Assembly (NCBI RefSeq): GCF_021155765.1
Contig: NC_060105.1
Span: 17,641,001 to 17,705,000 of the forward strand
Source: Diprion similis
Lineage: Eukaryota; Arthropoda; Insecta; Hymenoptera; Diprionidae
Direction of reading: 5' to 3'
Length of the DNA stretch: 64,000 nt
The translations under genes and the position numbers were made by a program. The notes beneath the pieces were generated by a model. That model saw only the letters and a program-made list of their open reading frames with translations, ran no database searches and was not told the DNA's origin. This document shows positions 14,447 to 28,900 of the stretch, one piece after another (position 1 is the first letter of the stretch; each line of letters starts with the position of its first letter).

Positions 14447-16026
14447 TCTCACATATAACTAATATACTTTGTCAGATGAACTTCAATGATTCAGCATCCA
14501 GCTGTTGCAGAGGTAATAAAACAAACTGAAACTATGAATTGCGTGCGTTACTCGCGACGGTAGGCCAATCTTTAAATTGAGTCCCATGTTACACATATAG
14601 ATCTCTAGATCCAACGAGCTTATGTGTATCAGCATTCTATACTGCAACCCTAAAATTAACCACAAGGTATTTTCAGATGACACTAGTTTAACACAGTATT
14701 ATAAATAGATCGACTTATCACGGTTCTCAACCTGTAGTAAAATATGCTGCATATATTTCCAGGCATACAACGTCTCTGTAGCAGTTGCATTGCGGATAAT
14801 CAAGCCGCCCAACATTCCACACAGTAGTTTATTCCCCTGGGAACGACATGAAATGAATCTAATGGAAAATTTCATTCTCGCCTGATTTTCTTTCAGCGGA
14901 AATCTTTAAGCGCATGACCGTTGAGCACGGACGTATAATTTCTTATATAATGATCCGCCTGATCATTGATGTATAACTTCACGTATGTAGTATGTTCCAA
15001 TTTAACACGTGATATTCCGTGAGTTTTATAATAATATACAGCATTTGATACCTGCATATGTATTGACCTGGCAATATATTATGCGGCGTAGAAGAATTTC
15101 ATGAAATTTTTGAACGACCTAGCTTTTATACTTTACATCTTTGCCACGAGTATTCATTTATTCGAATGCAGATTAATAGAATTAATACATCCAAATTTGA
15201 TACATTTCAATACTGTAATGACAAGATAATATATTAACGACTGATATACTTTTACACCTAATTGTAAGATATACTTTTAGATGGTAATTCATTACACTGA
15301 TATCATATTATGATTGTTAGTTGCATTTACATAGTCAAATACTGATGGATTCTAAATTCACTGCAATAAGTAATTCTGAAGTTGAGTGGAATTTATACGT
15401 CTAAGCATATAAATGGCCACGATTCTTCTTCTTGAAAAGAAAATCAATCGCCATCGGCAATTACCGCCATTTTTGCTGTTATGTAAAACTGCGGTTACGC
15501 AACTACAACATTTTTTAATTCCTACTCGTGCCGTTCCATAGAATTAGCTCATATAGTTATTTGAGTTACGAATTTGAAATGCAGTTGCGCACTGATTGTG
15601 AGAGGGCATATTTTCTCACTTTCCCACCTTTCCGTCAGTTAAAAACTAGGAAATCTGCACAAACAGTCCTCAATTTTTATTTTATCAAGCCGAATCACCA
15701 TAATAAGGTGAAAAAATGAAAATCTGTGATTTCTTTCAGTTGCAGCATAAAGTGTAATCAGATTTTGATATGTCAGAAATTGTGATAGTTGATCGTCCTG
15801 ATGACCTCACGACTAAACTCAAACGCCTGTAATTTCATTCAACATCAACACAGATTTTGTTGGAAAGGTTAAAATATTTTTATTAAGTTGTCGTACTACA
15901 ATATCTGTCAACCCCGCGGACGATATACTCGGAATTCCGGAGCCACGTGCGCAGCGGTTGCATTCAGATTGCTTATTCATAATATATCTTTTCGTACATT
16001 ATACGTTCTTCATATATCATATCATA
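14447..16026. other. Intergenic region, nothing recognised
   Basis: The sequence is AT-rich without a supported gene. The distal SMYD promoter should lie just above 14446, but no clear TATA box or initiator was identified. Confidence 0.5.
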
Positions 16027-17512
16027 TCCTAACTAACATTATTAGTCCAGCAGTTAATTTCAATTGAAAATTTGTTTCCTCATTGCGGTTTTTGCATCCG
16101 TTATTCATCAACATAGGTCATTTATCAACATATATCTTATCAAAACTCATACATCATGTAGAGGCAACTTCCTTTATCACAATAACTTTATTATATCCTT
16201 AAACCAACGAAAACTTCCGGCTAACAATCACTTTTGTTGAATTATTTTTTTTCTGCGAAAGTTGCTGAAAATAATAAGTCATTTTGTTCCGAAAATAATA
16301 AACAATTTCATTTCTTCGTACTTTCAAAGTGGGGTTCCCTAAAAAAATTCGTAGAAACCGTCTGCAAATGTTGTCGAACGTGACATAATTTTAAATGACG
16401 ATGATATGGTCAAGGATTTTTTTTAATCCAGAAGCAGTCGATAATCAAACTGACATGACCTTTCTGATAACTGGAGGCTCAAGTAGCTTTACTGTTAATA
16501 GCGATAGCGAGTATGAGCCTGACGAAAAAAAATTTGAAAAAAGTAATCATTATTCGGAATTGTTTGTCGCTTTAAGAATATAATAAAGTGATTGTGATGA
16601 AGGAAACTCTGTAAAAAATATAATTACATTATTATACCCTTCCGCATTTATAGAAAAATTATTTATATAGACATGGCCGTATTCAAATCGACGAAACACA
16701 ATAATTATTGGCGGAAGTATTGGAAAAAATTGATTTTCAAAGATATCATTGCGTTCATAAGAAAAAAATCAGTAGAATTGAAAAAAACAACTCCCTAGGA
16801 CCAATTTTAAGGAAGTTTAAGTAGCCCGGCCGAGCGACCGACGCTGCTCGCTGATCCGCACGCGGGCTGTCGGAATTAATTATTAACCGCAATGAGAAGA
16901 ACGCTCTTAAGGGTTGGTATTTATTGAATCTCATGCCTGAAAGTGTAGAGAAACCTCACATATTTGAATTTTGCAAAAATCATGATTACGACAATAGTGA
17001 ATTGCAAAAACGTTTAAGCATCGACATCTCTGGATGTGATGAAGATTTTCCAAGTTTTTTTTTTTCAAACTACTCGCCTTAAAAAATGTATCGGAAACTT
17101 GCTGAATATTTCTAATATCTATATATTTTGAGTAATTATTCCTATTTGTTTACAAGGAAAAATTTTAAATCTTCGAAAAACGGTGTTTGTTTTAACGGAA
17201 ATGGACATTTTTTTACCGGGAATGTATATACATGACGAAACGAGGTTCCTCGGGTTTTTTAAATCTGTGAGCCTTCCTTGGAGATGGGAATTTGAAAACT
17301 CCGAATTTTCGTATATCGCAGATTGTTGCTTAACTATACATATATAACGTAGATAAATAAAACTTGCACGTATCTTTTAGGGAAAGTTTCCTCTACATGA
17401 TGGATGAGTTTTGATACGGTATGTTGATAAATGACCGATAACGAAAGCAAAAACCAAAATAAGAAAAAAAATTTTTAATTGAAATTAACTGCTTAACTAA
17501 CAATGTTAGGTT
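16027..17512. mobile_element. DNA transposon with long terminal inverted repeats, unclassified
   Basis: About 160 bp at the left end (16027-16185) is the diverged reverse complement of the right end (about 17375-17512). Shared blocks include AGCAGTTAATTTCAATT, GGTCATTTATCAACATA and ATCATGTAGAGG. The left end carries a small extra duplication of the TCATCAACATA phrase. Two open stretches inside may be transposase remnants: 16395-16583, with an acidic DSEYEPDEKK, and about 16880-17085, with KGWYLLNLMPESVEKPHIF. I recognise neither. The element sits between the SMYD and sws genes. Confidence 0.7.
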
Positions 17513-18397
17513 ATTTTTGCATAGGACCTATTTTATTGAAGACATTACAAAGCACGACGCTGTGGAAAAAATTGTTCGATAAAACGCATTTTAACAAAGA
17601 TAACTAAAAAAAATCCAATTTCAACTTTTGAATGATGTGTCACTGCTAAAATGCAATTAGTACGTTGTGGAAAACTTGAGGGCATATTCCTGTCGGTCCG
17701 AAGAACCTATGTAAATAATTGGCTGAGTGATGGTAGCTTTGAATAGGTCTCGTATCTATTCCGACTGGACTACAATTATCGGTATATGCTCTAGGAATTA
17801 TCGATATCAGCATATCTATTTGTATAACAACTCTGATAGTCATAGAGGTATAAGCATATAGATAAGTGGGACGGCGGCACTAAAGATGTCCCTCAAAGAG
17901 AATGGTGTCCCCGAACTAGAGAGAGAGAGAGGGAATAAAAGACTGGCGTATGTAACATACAATTAGGCGCTCTACATTAGTTAAACCTTTCATTTTCTTC
18001 CTTGTCTAACAGAGACAGTAATACATTCATACAACTAGACAACAAAGGCTTCAACGCGCATGTTCAAACTTCGGATAGCTGAATACAGATCGTATCATGG
18101 TCCATGGATCAGTATGGCTCTGGATGACTCGTGCGATGGACGTCGTTAGTTTATGCTTTAGCTGACAGCAGTATAAATATTATCATTTGCTGTGATTTGA
18201 ATGGGCGAAAATTCGAATCATACCAAACAGTTCTCCTCCGCGATTGTGTCACGAGTTTTTTCCATTCGCGTTCCATTCATGCGGTAAAATATAGTTAATT
18301 AATATCGTTAGTTGAACAAACGACGACGACGACAGTCCACTGCGCAACGTAAATAACACATATACGTCATAAGACTGAAACGAGATGTTCACCCACC
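17513..18397. other. Probable 5' flank of sws
   Basis: The region holds a short GA run near 17917-17933 and no recognised gene. It lies upstream of the best candidate first coding exon of sws at 18398. Confidence 0.35.
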
Positions 18398-18406
18398 ATG
18401 GAGGTT
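18398..18406 (+). CDS. sws: Candidate first coding exon of sws
   Basis: An ATG in an excellent context (CCACCATGGAG) at 18398 encodes Met-Glu-Val and is followed by GTAACT, a possible donor. The next sws exon starts in phase 0 at 19927, so the join keeps frame and gives [11 protein letters not shown]. The tiny size and mediocre donor make this a proposal only. An in-frame internal ATG in the next exon, just before the membrane segment, is the alternative. Confidence 0.3.
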
Positions 18407-19926
18407 GTAACTATATCAGATATACTATTTTTCATCACTACCGCAAATCGCAGCAATTCGCGAATTCGAGGCTATAATCAGGCATAGATTATATTTCATG
18501 TAGATAATTAAATGCATGATAAAACAACTGTCCAATTACACAACCGATAAAGGAATAACGCGAAAATCGTCATTTCTTTTACGTGGTTAAGATACTGTTA
18601 ACCAAACTTACGCATCTAAATTATTTATAACATGAATGATGTGTAAACATTCGGTATTGACGAGGCATAGTTTTCGTGTCATGCTATGCATTGTCGATAA
18701 AGATGCTCCGTGAATTACATGTAAACAAAATATTTCACATTACGGTTTCGGTTATGACGACGACAACACGATCAGCCAGCAGCTGCGTGTTCCGTCATTT
18801 TTATGCGTCATAAATATCTCGATTTCGCAAACAACAACAATAATTTTGCAATCCTGATTGAGTTTTATAGAAAGGTATATAATAAAAACGACGCGATCCT
18901 TCAGAAGGAATTATAAACTCACAATAATTGCTGCTGCTGCGTCAGGCAATTGCTCCACACACACTCAAGAGTGACTCAGCATTTCCAATTACAGCGCTCT
19001 GCTATGCAGCTGTACTTATACTATAACTTATGGAACTAAATTATCAGTAATCTAAGAGTCTAGGAATTTACCTTCATTCGGTATTGCAATTGGAGAAAAA
19101 TGCACTATTCGTCCAATCGCATAGCATAACCTTGGCTGAATTGCCAGTAAAGAATGATTTGCTTAATCTTTGGGGTTGTACAGTCGTATGAGAATTCAAA
19201 AAACTGTTCAAAAAAAAACATGATTAAGCGCAGGTGAAAAAAAATAACTGAAACCGATCAAGTACATCGATCTGATGTACAAGAAATTTTCTGCAACACT
19301 GGAAAAGGTTCTAGAACATTGAATTTTAATTATAAGCACCTCATTATACGAAACAAAATCAGAAAAATCACGTTACTCTATTATCTTTTCACCAAACTAA
19401 TTAATATCGCTTGTCTAATTTGAACAAACAATGGTTTAATGTCGTTGATATTTGTAAATGAAGTTTTCTCAAATCGTTCCAGTTAATTTTGGTCGATGAT
19501 AACTTATTGGTTGGTCAATTCCAAATTAGAAATCTGTAACTTACAACGCTCTTACACGTCAAATTTTTTTGGCAACAGATCAGCTGAAGGAAGAATCTCT
19601 CAGACAATTTTTAGGGATTCTATTTACAAAGAAAACGTATTGTTTCGCATTGTAATTGGATAAACTGCACAAATCTCACGTTGAATACGAAAGAAAAGCG
19701 AAACATTTTCGTATCTAGCATATTCAAGCTCTTCAAAGTCATTAGAAAATTTCAGAACAGTGATTCTTGTTACCGTGTTTAATAGAGTTGATATTACCAG
19801 CTTCAACTTTGTTTTTACACTTAAGTAAGAAACATTGTCTAGTTTTGTACAACGAGAAATTTCTGACAGAGTATTATTCACCTGTTACGAATAGTCGAAG
19901 GAAATAATCTTGTGTTTTCTGTTCAG

Positions 19927-22900
19927 ATTGTCGACTTGTTTAATAAATTCAACGAGGATCTGGGGTCGTATGCATTTTCAAGATGGATTGGCCAGTTCAT
20001 GGAAGAGTACCAAGCGTCAAAAGCTCTATTCCTGGGTGCAATCGTTCTTTTACTAATCCTGATTACCGTGTCTGTAGTAGTATTGCGCAAATGGAAAAAC
20101 AAAGAGTTTTTGCCAGAGGTAAAAGAATTCGTTGGCGTTGGAAGCGGCAGGCCGAGATTCAGAAAACGAGACAAAGTATTATTCTATGGTAGAAAAATGC
20201 TTCGGAAAGTGAAATCTATTAGTGGCCAAGTACATCCTACTGGACAAGGGAAAAAGAGACGAGCCGTTATGCGATTTGCCAGAAGACTGCTTCAGCTCAA
20301 GAAAGAGAGCGCCCCTCAACAGTTGAAAGCAAGTTACCACTTTACATTGGTTCTTTGTATGGAAACAAATATTTTCAGTCTACTATTGAGCATAGTTAAA
20401 AAATTTCTATTCCGATAATTCTTACTATTATTCTCAGATTTTTTTAAATAAAACGTTCAAAATGACGAGGAAGTTTAGTCGGCCAAATGTAACCGTTGAC
20501 GCACATCTGTTTTACTTACGAAAATTCGTTTTTATCCACTCTGGAGATGATAAAATTTATCAGACGATCTCTGGAAATTCTTGTAGTAAATAAAATAAAC
20601 CAAAAAACAGAAGAATATGTTTGAAAATACGAGATTTGCATTATTTGTAACATTCTAATTACCAAGCTTGTTCTCAAATTATTGAAATCTTGGCTTGTGT
20701 TATTCAAATTCGTTTAAATTCTATTCTTCTAAACTTTTTTTTTCTTATTCGCTAATTTCCGACTAACATTGACCCTTAAAATATTTTGCATCCTTTTTCC
20801 AGGTACTAGAACCTCCAGCCGAATATTTGGAGGAAGATCTCGGCCCAGGAGACAGAGTGCCTCCAGACGCGTTATACATGCTTCAAAGCATAAGAGTGTT
20901 CGGTCACTTTGAAAAGCCGGTTTTCCTCAAGCTCTGCAAGCATACAGAAATCATGAATTTACCCGCTGGCAGTTATCTATTCAAAATTGGAGATCCGGAC
21001 GTGAATGTATTCATCGTCCAGCAAGGGCTGGTCAACGTATTTATCGTAGGAACCGACGGTGCTCAAATTTCTTTGAAACTAGTGAAAACTGGAGAATCCG
21101 TGACTAGCTTGCTCAGCTTTACAGACGTGCTTACCGGTCACACTAGCTCTTACAAGACCGTGTCCGCCAGAGCTGTCGAGGACTCTGTGGTTGTCAAACT
21201 GCCAATGAGTTCTTTTCAGGAAGTAAGTATAACGCTTGACGAAAAATACATTCAGCTCAGATAAAACAACAATGTTTCTATATCTGACTGTATCGATTGT
21301 CCCTAGACTAGAAAATAATCTATGCATCGATTAATCGTGTCCAAAAAAGAAAAAAAACTAACAGGACTCGATTGAATCGGTAAAAATTATCGATTAATCG
21401 ATTATTTCCTATTTTTTTTTCTTCTTAAAACGGTGCACAGCTCATTTGTGCGTTTGTAATGAGAATTTGCGTTAATGTTTAACAGGTATTTCAAGACTAT
21501 CCAGACGCATTCATTCGAGTCATCCAAGTCATAATGGTTCGTTTACAACGCGTCACGTTTACCGCGTTGCATCAATACCTGGGCCTGTCGGCGGAGCTGG
21601 TGAATCCAGGAATGCAGAAAAAGAAGCAGAGTCCATTTTCTGGTTCTCCAGTTCGTTCTAGAACTAGAGAAAATTTTACTGGACAGGGTTGGGATGCTAA
21701 TCCCACCACCGCTTCGGGACATATGGAGCAATCTGCAGCAGGATCTAATATTTTTCATCGAGATTGCTCAGGATTGATATCCCAGCCAATTCCTATTGCT
21801 TCTAGTCGTCGGTAAGAAAGTTTCACCTTTTTCCCATTTCAAAGATGTTTATGACGTACGATTAAGTTAAAACTGTACCAAAACATCACAAAACAAAGCT
21901 TTGAAAAGTATATCTGAAGCTAGTTACGTTGAATACGGTAAAAAAAACGCATCTCTCTGAGAAGCAGAAAAAGCTTTTTAACACTAAATTTTAACTGTAA
22001 ACACTGCGTTGTTAACAACGAAATCTAATTACTTTACTACTTCCTCTCCGAAAAATTTATATAGTACGTACGATTGTAATAAAAAATTACTTATTGCGCA
22101 CAGAAATGAATCGTCTCTTTGTGAGTATGTCAATTGTTAGAAAGAAAAAAAAAATCGTCAGAATACCGGAACACGGTAATCCAAGGTTTTGGGGTAGCTG
22201 AAAACGAATCCGACGTCAAAATTCCAAAATTCACAACAACCGATCCGATATGGCGGGTTGAAAATATTAAAACTGACCCGATTTACTCATGTTATATCAT
22301 ATTGTATATATAATTTCTCAGAACTGACCCCACTTTTAAAATTAGTGACTTCTAGAACCCTCATATATCCAGTTTTGAGGAATTTGACTTCAAGGAAAAA
22401 TGTATGCTTCAAAGGGTTGAAGACTTGAATTATTTAATGACAAACGTAAATTGTGAAGCTTTTGAAATGGATGCAATTGAAAAAACAAGCCGTTTGTTAT
22501 GATAAGTAAATAAAGTATGCACGAACAGGTCGAAGAATACTTCAGACTGGAAGTACCAAAGTTCTAGTCCTCTTCTGAGTCAAAATACGCCGGATATGGT
22601 ACCAGAGTGTGATCCGCATTCGCCAACTCTGCCGATGACAAATCTGCAAAATTCGCAAGGTGCTACACCGGATCTCATGCATTCCGGTAGCGGCAGCACA
22701 AACAGAAAGCGTTCAACCTACGACGCGTCGCACCAACAACCGATGGATGAACAGCACTTGATTCAGTTGGCGACGGATGCGTTTGTGCGAGAACTGGGAC
22801 TAGAAGACGACACCATTCTTAAAGACGGAAAAGTTCAAATTCGGGAGATTCCAGGAGGCACTTACGTCATGAAAGAAGAATCGCACAAGGCAGGTTTTGG

Positions 22901-25900
22901 GTTCTGCTGATTCATTCCAAAAATTCAATCCTACACTCTCTGTTTCTATGATTCCTAATAACAAACTGCGATCTGATACAGGATGTCGCATTGGTTTACG
23001 TCATCTCAGGATCTCTGATCGTCAGTCAACGTGTCGCGGAAGGTAGAGACGTTGGCCAAGAAGTTCACATGTTCAGTACTCACCCTGGGGAAATAGTTGG
23101 CGGCCTGGCCGTGTTGACGGGCGAGCCGTCGTTTTACACAATCAGGGCAAAAAATCTGAGCCGCATTGCCTTGCTTTCTAAAAGCACATTCTTTGCGATC
23201 ATGCGAGAGAAACCTACGGTGGTTCTTCACGTTGCCAACACTGTCGTCAGACGACTCAGCCCGTTCGTTAGGCAGGTAAGTTCAAGCTGAATGACAAGTA
23301 GACAGCTGAAAAAGGCGGTGAATTTTCCGAATTTATATCTCGACAACCAATTATTCAATTCGTTCGGAGTTTGTTTTGTTCAAATGTACGTGAGTTGTGC
23401 TTCAGCTACATATTTCTTTAATTAGAGTCAGTAGTAAACACTGTTATTGACAATAATGTCTACCATTTCTTTCAAAAACTGCTTAATCGATTTACTTAAA
23501 ATTTGTAACAGTATTTTTGGATAGCTTATCCTTGTTACTTGTATAAAAAAAGGTCGTAAATTGTCTCCAAATAATATAATTTCAACTTTAAACGATTGCT
23601 ATTTTGTTTAAAAAAAATATTTCGAATCGTGGCAAAGAGAATAAACTATCCAAGAATTCTGTTTCGAAATTTGAAGTAAATCGGTGGAGCCGTTTCTGAG
23701 GTATTGTGTGTACGTATATTGTGTATATATCGTATTGGCGCCAATATAAATCGACTTCTGATTCAGGCCTTTTTTTTTCCGATCCGAATATAAGTCAAAT
23801 TTCAGAAGCAAATTACTTATTATCACAGGTGGATATTTATTTATAATATTGCAGTTTTTTAAAATACACTAAATAAATTGAACTCCAGTCAAACATAATT
23901 GGACATTGTTTCAGGTATATTTCAATCGGCAGAGGCTTTGTCGGTGCCGTCCCAAGCTGTCGAGTCTTCGACAGAGTTCTCCTCAGTCGTTGACCCTTTG
24001 TTTTCTGTGATGCGATCATCTTTATTTTTCCAGAGCACGTCCCCTTCAGTTCCATTTATTTCGTTGCTTATGCAGCATTTTTTTAAGCTTACGACGATCG
24101 TTTCACTATTAATAGATTGCCAGGCAGTTTTGATCCATTGCACGAATAGAGGAACAAATGGTTTCCTATTTTTCACAGTTGGTTTAAGAGCATGATTTAT
24201 TTCTAGCTTCCACTTGGTATAACAAATCCTTAGCTTTTTTTTTGAAGGGCTTGTTCGCCACTACGTTGAGGACTTGTAACTGAGACTTCATGCCTCCTGG
24301 GATGACGACTAAATCTGTTTTCAGATTTTGAATTTGACATTTCATGGTGACAGTCGTGTGCCCAGCGCAAGCATCCAGAACAAGCATTGCTCTTCGCCGC
24401 AGTAGAGCGCCAGGTCGCTAATTCCATACCACTCCCAGCCAGTCTTGCAATAGATCTTTAGACATCCAGCCATTGTCTTGGCAGCGAACATGTTTCCAGG
24501 TGGAAGCGTTTCTTTCGGTAGGCGTCTGCGTTTTAGTATAACGTATGTGAACCGCCAACATGACAGTTATCCTTGAATTCTCATTTCCAAAGCCTCTGAT
24601 GAGTACGCTCTTTGCACCTTTGCACTTTTGCACCCGCTCTTTTTCCTCAAAATCATTGGGTAAATGCTAGGCAAGAGCTTTTCTTTGCTGTAGAGTTAAT
24701 CCGTGTCATACATTTGCACTGTCCCATATTAGCTTTCAATTGCATTCGTTAAATGTTCATGGATCTTGCTATTTCCAGTCCCTTCGGTTATATAACTTTG
24801 CGCGGAATTGCGAAACCTTGAGTCCTTTTTTCGAGTACAAAACCTGCGACTTGATTATCCAATTCTGCATTTCTATTGGAACTAGGTCGCCTAAAACTAC
24901 AACGCGTTGATCAGGCACGCTTTACCTATTGTTTCATTTCATGTCAGTCGCGTACATTTTTCTCTGATGTACAGTATTCTAACGCAGCTTGGCAATTGTT
25001 GATGTTTTCGGTTTCTCGCACTACCATTCGTTCAAATTCGCATCGTAACTATAAAGAATTTTTTTCTTTACCTGATTTGTTTGACAATCCCTAGACTCTA
25101 CTCTATCTGCACTCGAAACATCCATTTCAAGAACAATTCTCAATTATTGCACGTCTAATTAACAATTTGTTTATCCCAACTTCAGACCGAGGCTGGAATT
25201 TCATGAGCAAGCAAAAAGTAGCAGCAGCAGTAAGTGGCAGCATTTCCCATCATCCGAACATTCTGATTGGTTGACTAACCTAACCTAACCTTAGTCAACC
25301 AATCAGAATGCTTGGATGGTGGGAAATGCTGCTACCGCTGCTACGTGTTGCTGCGCATGAAATTCCAGCCTGATGCTGTGAAAAGATTGAACAATTTTCA
25401 TTGCATTGCATTGCATTGCATCGCATTGCTAAAATATTACAATCATCGGTCGATAACAAATTTTCCAGTTAATACTGAAAAACCTCTAAAAAGCTCCAAA
25501 TATAATTGAGTATAGTTTTTGAGGGTAAAGACGTTTACCAAAAAGCTCGACTTATGTTCGAGCCGATACGAGACAATACCAATGCTTCTTATTAATTTAT
25601 TTATTGCTAAATGCACCTTTCTCTTACCTGGGTCTCCTGTTCAACAACGAATAAAAGGTCCTATACGTATTTTTCAAGAAAAAAAATTTCTGTCAAAATA
25701 AGCAACTGATTGTCGAGATATGAAATATCAAAATTCACTCCCCTTTTCAGCCGTCTACTCATATATACCTCTTTAAGGATGAACGCTTCATACTGTCTGA
25801 ATCGAAAATCAGAAAAAGAAAAATAGAAACGTTCTAACACTCTGCATCAGTTCCAACTGTGGGAATTGCGGTAAAGACGAATAAACCAAAATCCCTACTG

Positions 25901-28900
25901 TGTAGGTAATACTAGACATGAATCGTTGTAATTATCCATTGGATATATTTATGTATTTATTTATTTATTAAATACATGCTACGTAGACCAATCGGTGGAT
26001 GCCAAAATCAATATTAGACGGGCTAACTTGGTGCAATTAACATTCCTTTGCCATAAATTTTAATTCTGATGATGCGACACATTCATCCTTAAACCTTTCA
26101 TGCATACATTTTGCCTTCCATGTGATTCACTTGAAATTTTGCATACATGGGCTTCTGGGGTTGATGATTACTAATCTCAACTCGAAATTAGAAAACTCAA
26201 AACGGCGGACGTAAATTCAAGAAGCCATTTAACTTGGATAAAACTTCATGTTACATGGTTTTTGGTGTCAATGATTACGAGTCTAAACTATCGGACCATT
26301 GCGCAATTCTATTAAAGAATGTGGCCAACTACGATTAATAAATAAAAAGCTGCAAAAAACTGGTGGGATGCCGAGCGGTGTAAATTAAAGGGTTATAGAT
26401 TGTAAAATAAGCATCCAGGGATTAAATTGCATTATTTATATAAAGCTAACGTGAAAATGATTACACAGGTAGACTTTGCCCTGGATTGGCTGTTCCTGGA
26501 AAGTGGCAGGGCTTTGTATCGGCAAGGCGCCGAATCTGACTCAACATTTATTGTATTGAGCGGACGTCTGAGATCAGTGATTACTTACGCCGACGGGAAA
26601 AAAGAGCTGGTCGCAGAGTATGGAAAGGGGGATTTGGTTGGGATCGTCGAAATGGTTACTCAGACCGCAAGATCCACGACTGTAATGGCTGTCCGAGATT
26701 CGGAACTTGCCAAACTCCCCGAAGGTCTCTTCAATGCCATCAAGCTCAGATTTCCCATCGTTGTAACACGGTTGATCAACTTACTTGGCCATCGCATACT
26801 CGGCTCTTGGCAACGTTCCCAATCCAATGCAGTGTCAAACGGAGTGACGTTAGTTTTTTCAATATAAATGTAATAGCTACTGTATTTGGCTTTCTGGAAC
26901 GAATCGTACGCTCGATTTCCCAGAATACTTTCCGTTCTCTTGCTCTTTACCTTCCAATTTAATCAAGCATGTATTAAAAAGATCAGCCACGAATTATCTT
27001 CAGTCTTCCTAAATTGACAATTTTATTGTTACACCGTTTGGAAAAATTGTGATTCAATGATTTTCCGAATATTATTATAATCTATATATTATATTAATAT
27101 ATGATCGTAGAATTTGTAATCTGGGTAGACAAAATCTGTGGAAGAAGTTCTTGCGTCAAAACTTTGCAGCTTTGCATGGAGTTTCAATGTCTATTTAGAA
27201 AAAAAAAATGTTTTTTATCTAAAATCGATTTGGCTGTCATCCCAGTGAAATGTTACCCAGAAATTGAGTCATAATGTATTATACGTTAAGGTAATATCAT
27301 TTAATTGATGATTGAACTTTATTCTAAAAATCTCAACGAATTTCTAGCTGATCCTTTTAATACTTACTAGAATTGTATAAAAATGCTGAGATGTAAAATG
27401 TAGTTTGGTACAAGATGCCCCTCGTAATTTTCAATTACACGCAAGTTTTTCACACTTTTAGGAGGCGGACAGCTGCGACGGTGGATGCAAGACCGTCTCA
27501 AGTGAACTTTTCAACAGTAGCGATAGTTCCAATCTCAGAAGACGTTCCGCTCACTGCTTTCACTTTTGAATTATATCACTCGCTGTGTTCGATTGGTCCA
27601 TGCGTACGCCTGACGTCTGATGTCGTTCGAAAGGTGATTTCACAGCTCTGATTCAACTCTCGCCACTTTACTTCCGTTCTTTACTCATTTATCACTGCTT
27701 ACAGACATTGGGTGCTTCGATAATGGAGTCGGCTAACGAGTATCGGTTAACATCGTGGCTGGCGCAGCAGGAGGACCAGCATCGCATTTCGTTGTATCAA
27801 TGTGATTCGAGCTACACGCTTTGGACTCAACGTTGCGTACGACAAGCCGATTGCATACTCATAGTTGGCTTGGGTGAGAAGGCGCCCAGCTTAGGTCGGA
27901 TTGAACGTGAGGTTGAGAGACTCGCTATGCGTACTCAGAAAGAATTAGTGCTACTCCACAGAGAACAGAGCGGCCAACGACCCAGTAACACTGTTCAATG
28001 GCTCAACATGCGATCCTGGGTCTCAAGTCATCACCACATCCAATGTCCGAAGAGGATGTTCACCAGAAAATCCCAATATCGCATTGTAAGTTGATTTTCA
28101 AGAAAATTGTAGTACCCGCGAATCGAAGTAACCATCAGCCGTTTTTATTAGTCTCAGATACTCAACTTCATCTACGTTACGAAAAGCGAATGGCTCTTAT
28201 ATTTTGCTGCATCACTGAACTAGAAGTCGATGATTTCTCTTATGGTTACTAGCCATCCGAGCAGAAAGTGCGTCGACTAGCTGATCGAGCTCAACCGGAT
28301 TAACCACTTATTCTTTTAGTGTCAGATGCTTGATTTTTTCAACCTCGCAAATAGCAGATAATTTTCATGGTTAGCTGTATCGAATATACCGTGATTGATC
28401 AACTTTTTTTTTTTCTACTCGCAGAATGAACTCTACTCAAAAGTGCTTACGTCAGAACCAAACGTGCACAGTGATTTTAGCAGACTTGCACGATGGCTCA
28501 CTGGAACTTCTGTAGGCTTGGTTCTGGGTGGCGGAGGAGCTCGAGGCGCAGCTCATATAGGAATGCTGAAGGCCATTTTGGAAGCAGGCATCCCCATCGA
28601 CATGGTCGGCGGCGTCAGCATAGGAGCTTTCATGGGCGCCTTGTGGTGTATGGAGAAAAACATTACCACGACAACGCAAAAAGCCAGAGAATGGTCCAAG
28701 GTAATGTAAAATTGATCGCACACCCCCTTCTTACGGTTGCTGGAATGTTGGATTGAATATTGCGACGAATGGTGAAATCTTTGTCTTCTCGATGTAGAAA
28801 ATGACCCAATGGTGGAGGCAAATATTGGATCTAACATATCCGATGACATCAATGTTTTCCGGAAGAGATTTTAATGCAACTATTCAAGGGACTTTTGGAG

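Noticed and set aside
22890-22981. GT donor inside the GCAGGT sequence as the normal exon end
   Set aside because: It would shift the downstream cyclic-nucleotide-binding-like exon out of frame and into a stop, whereas the GC donor preserves [10 protein letters not shown].
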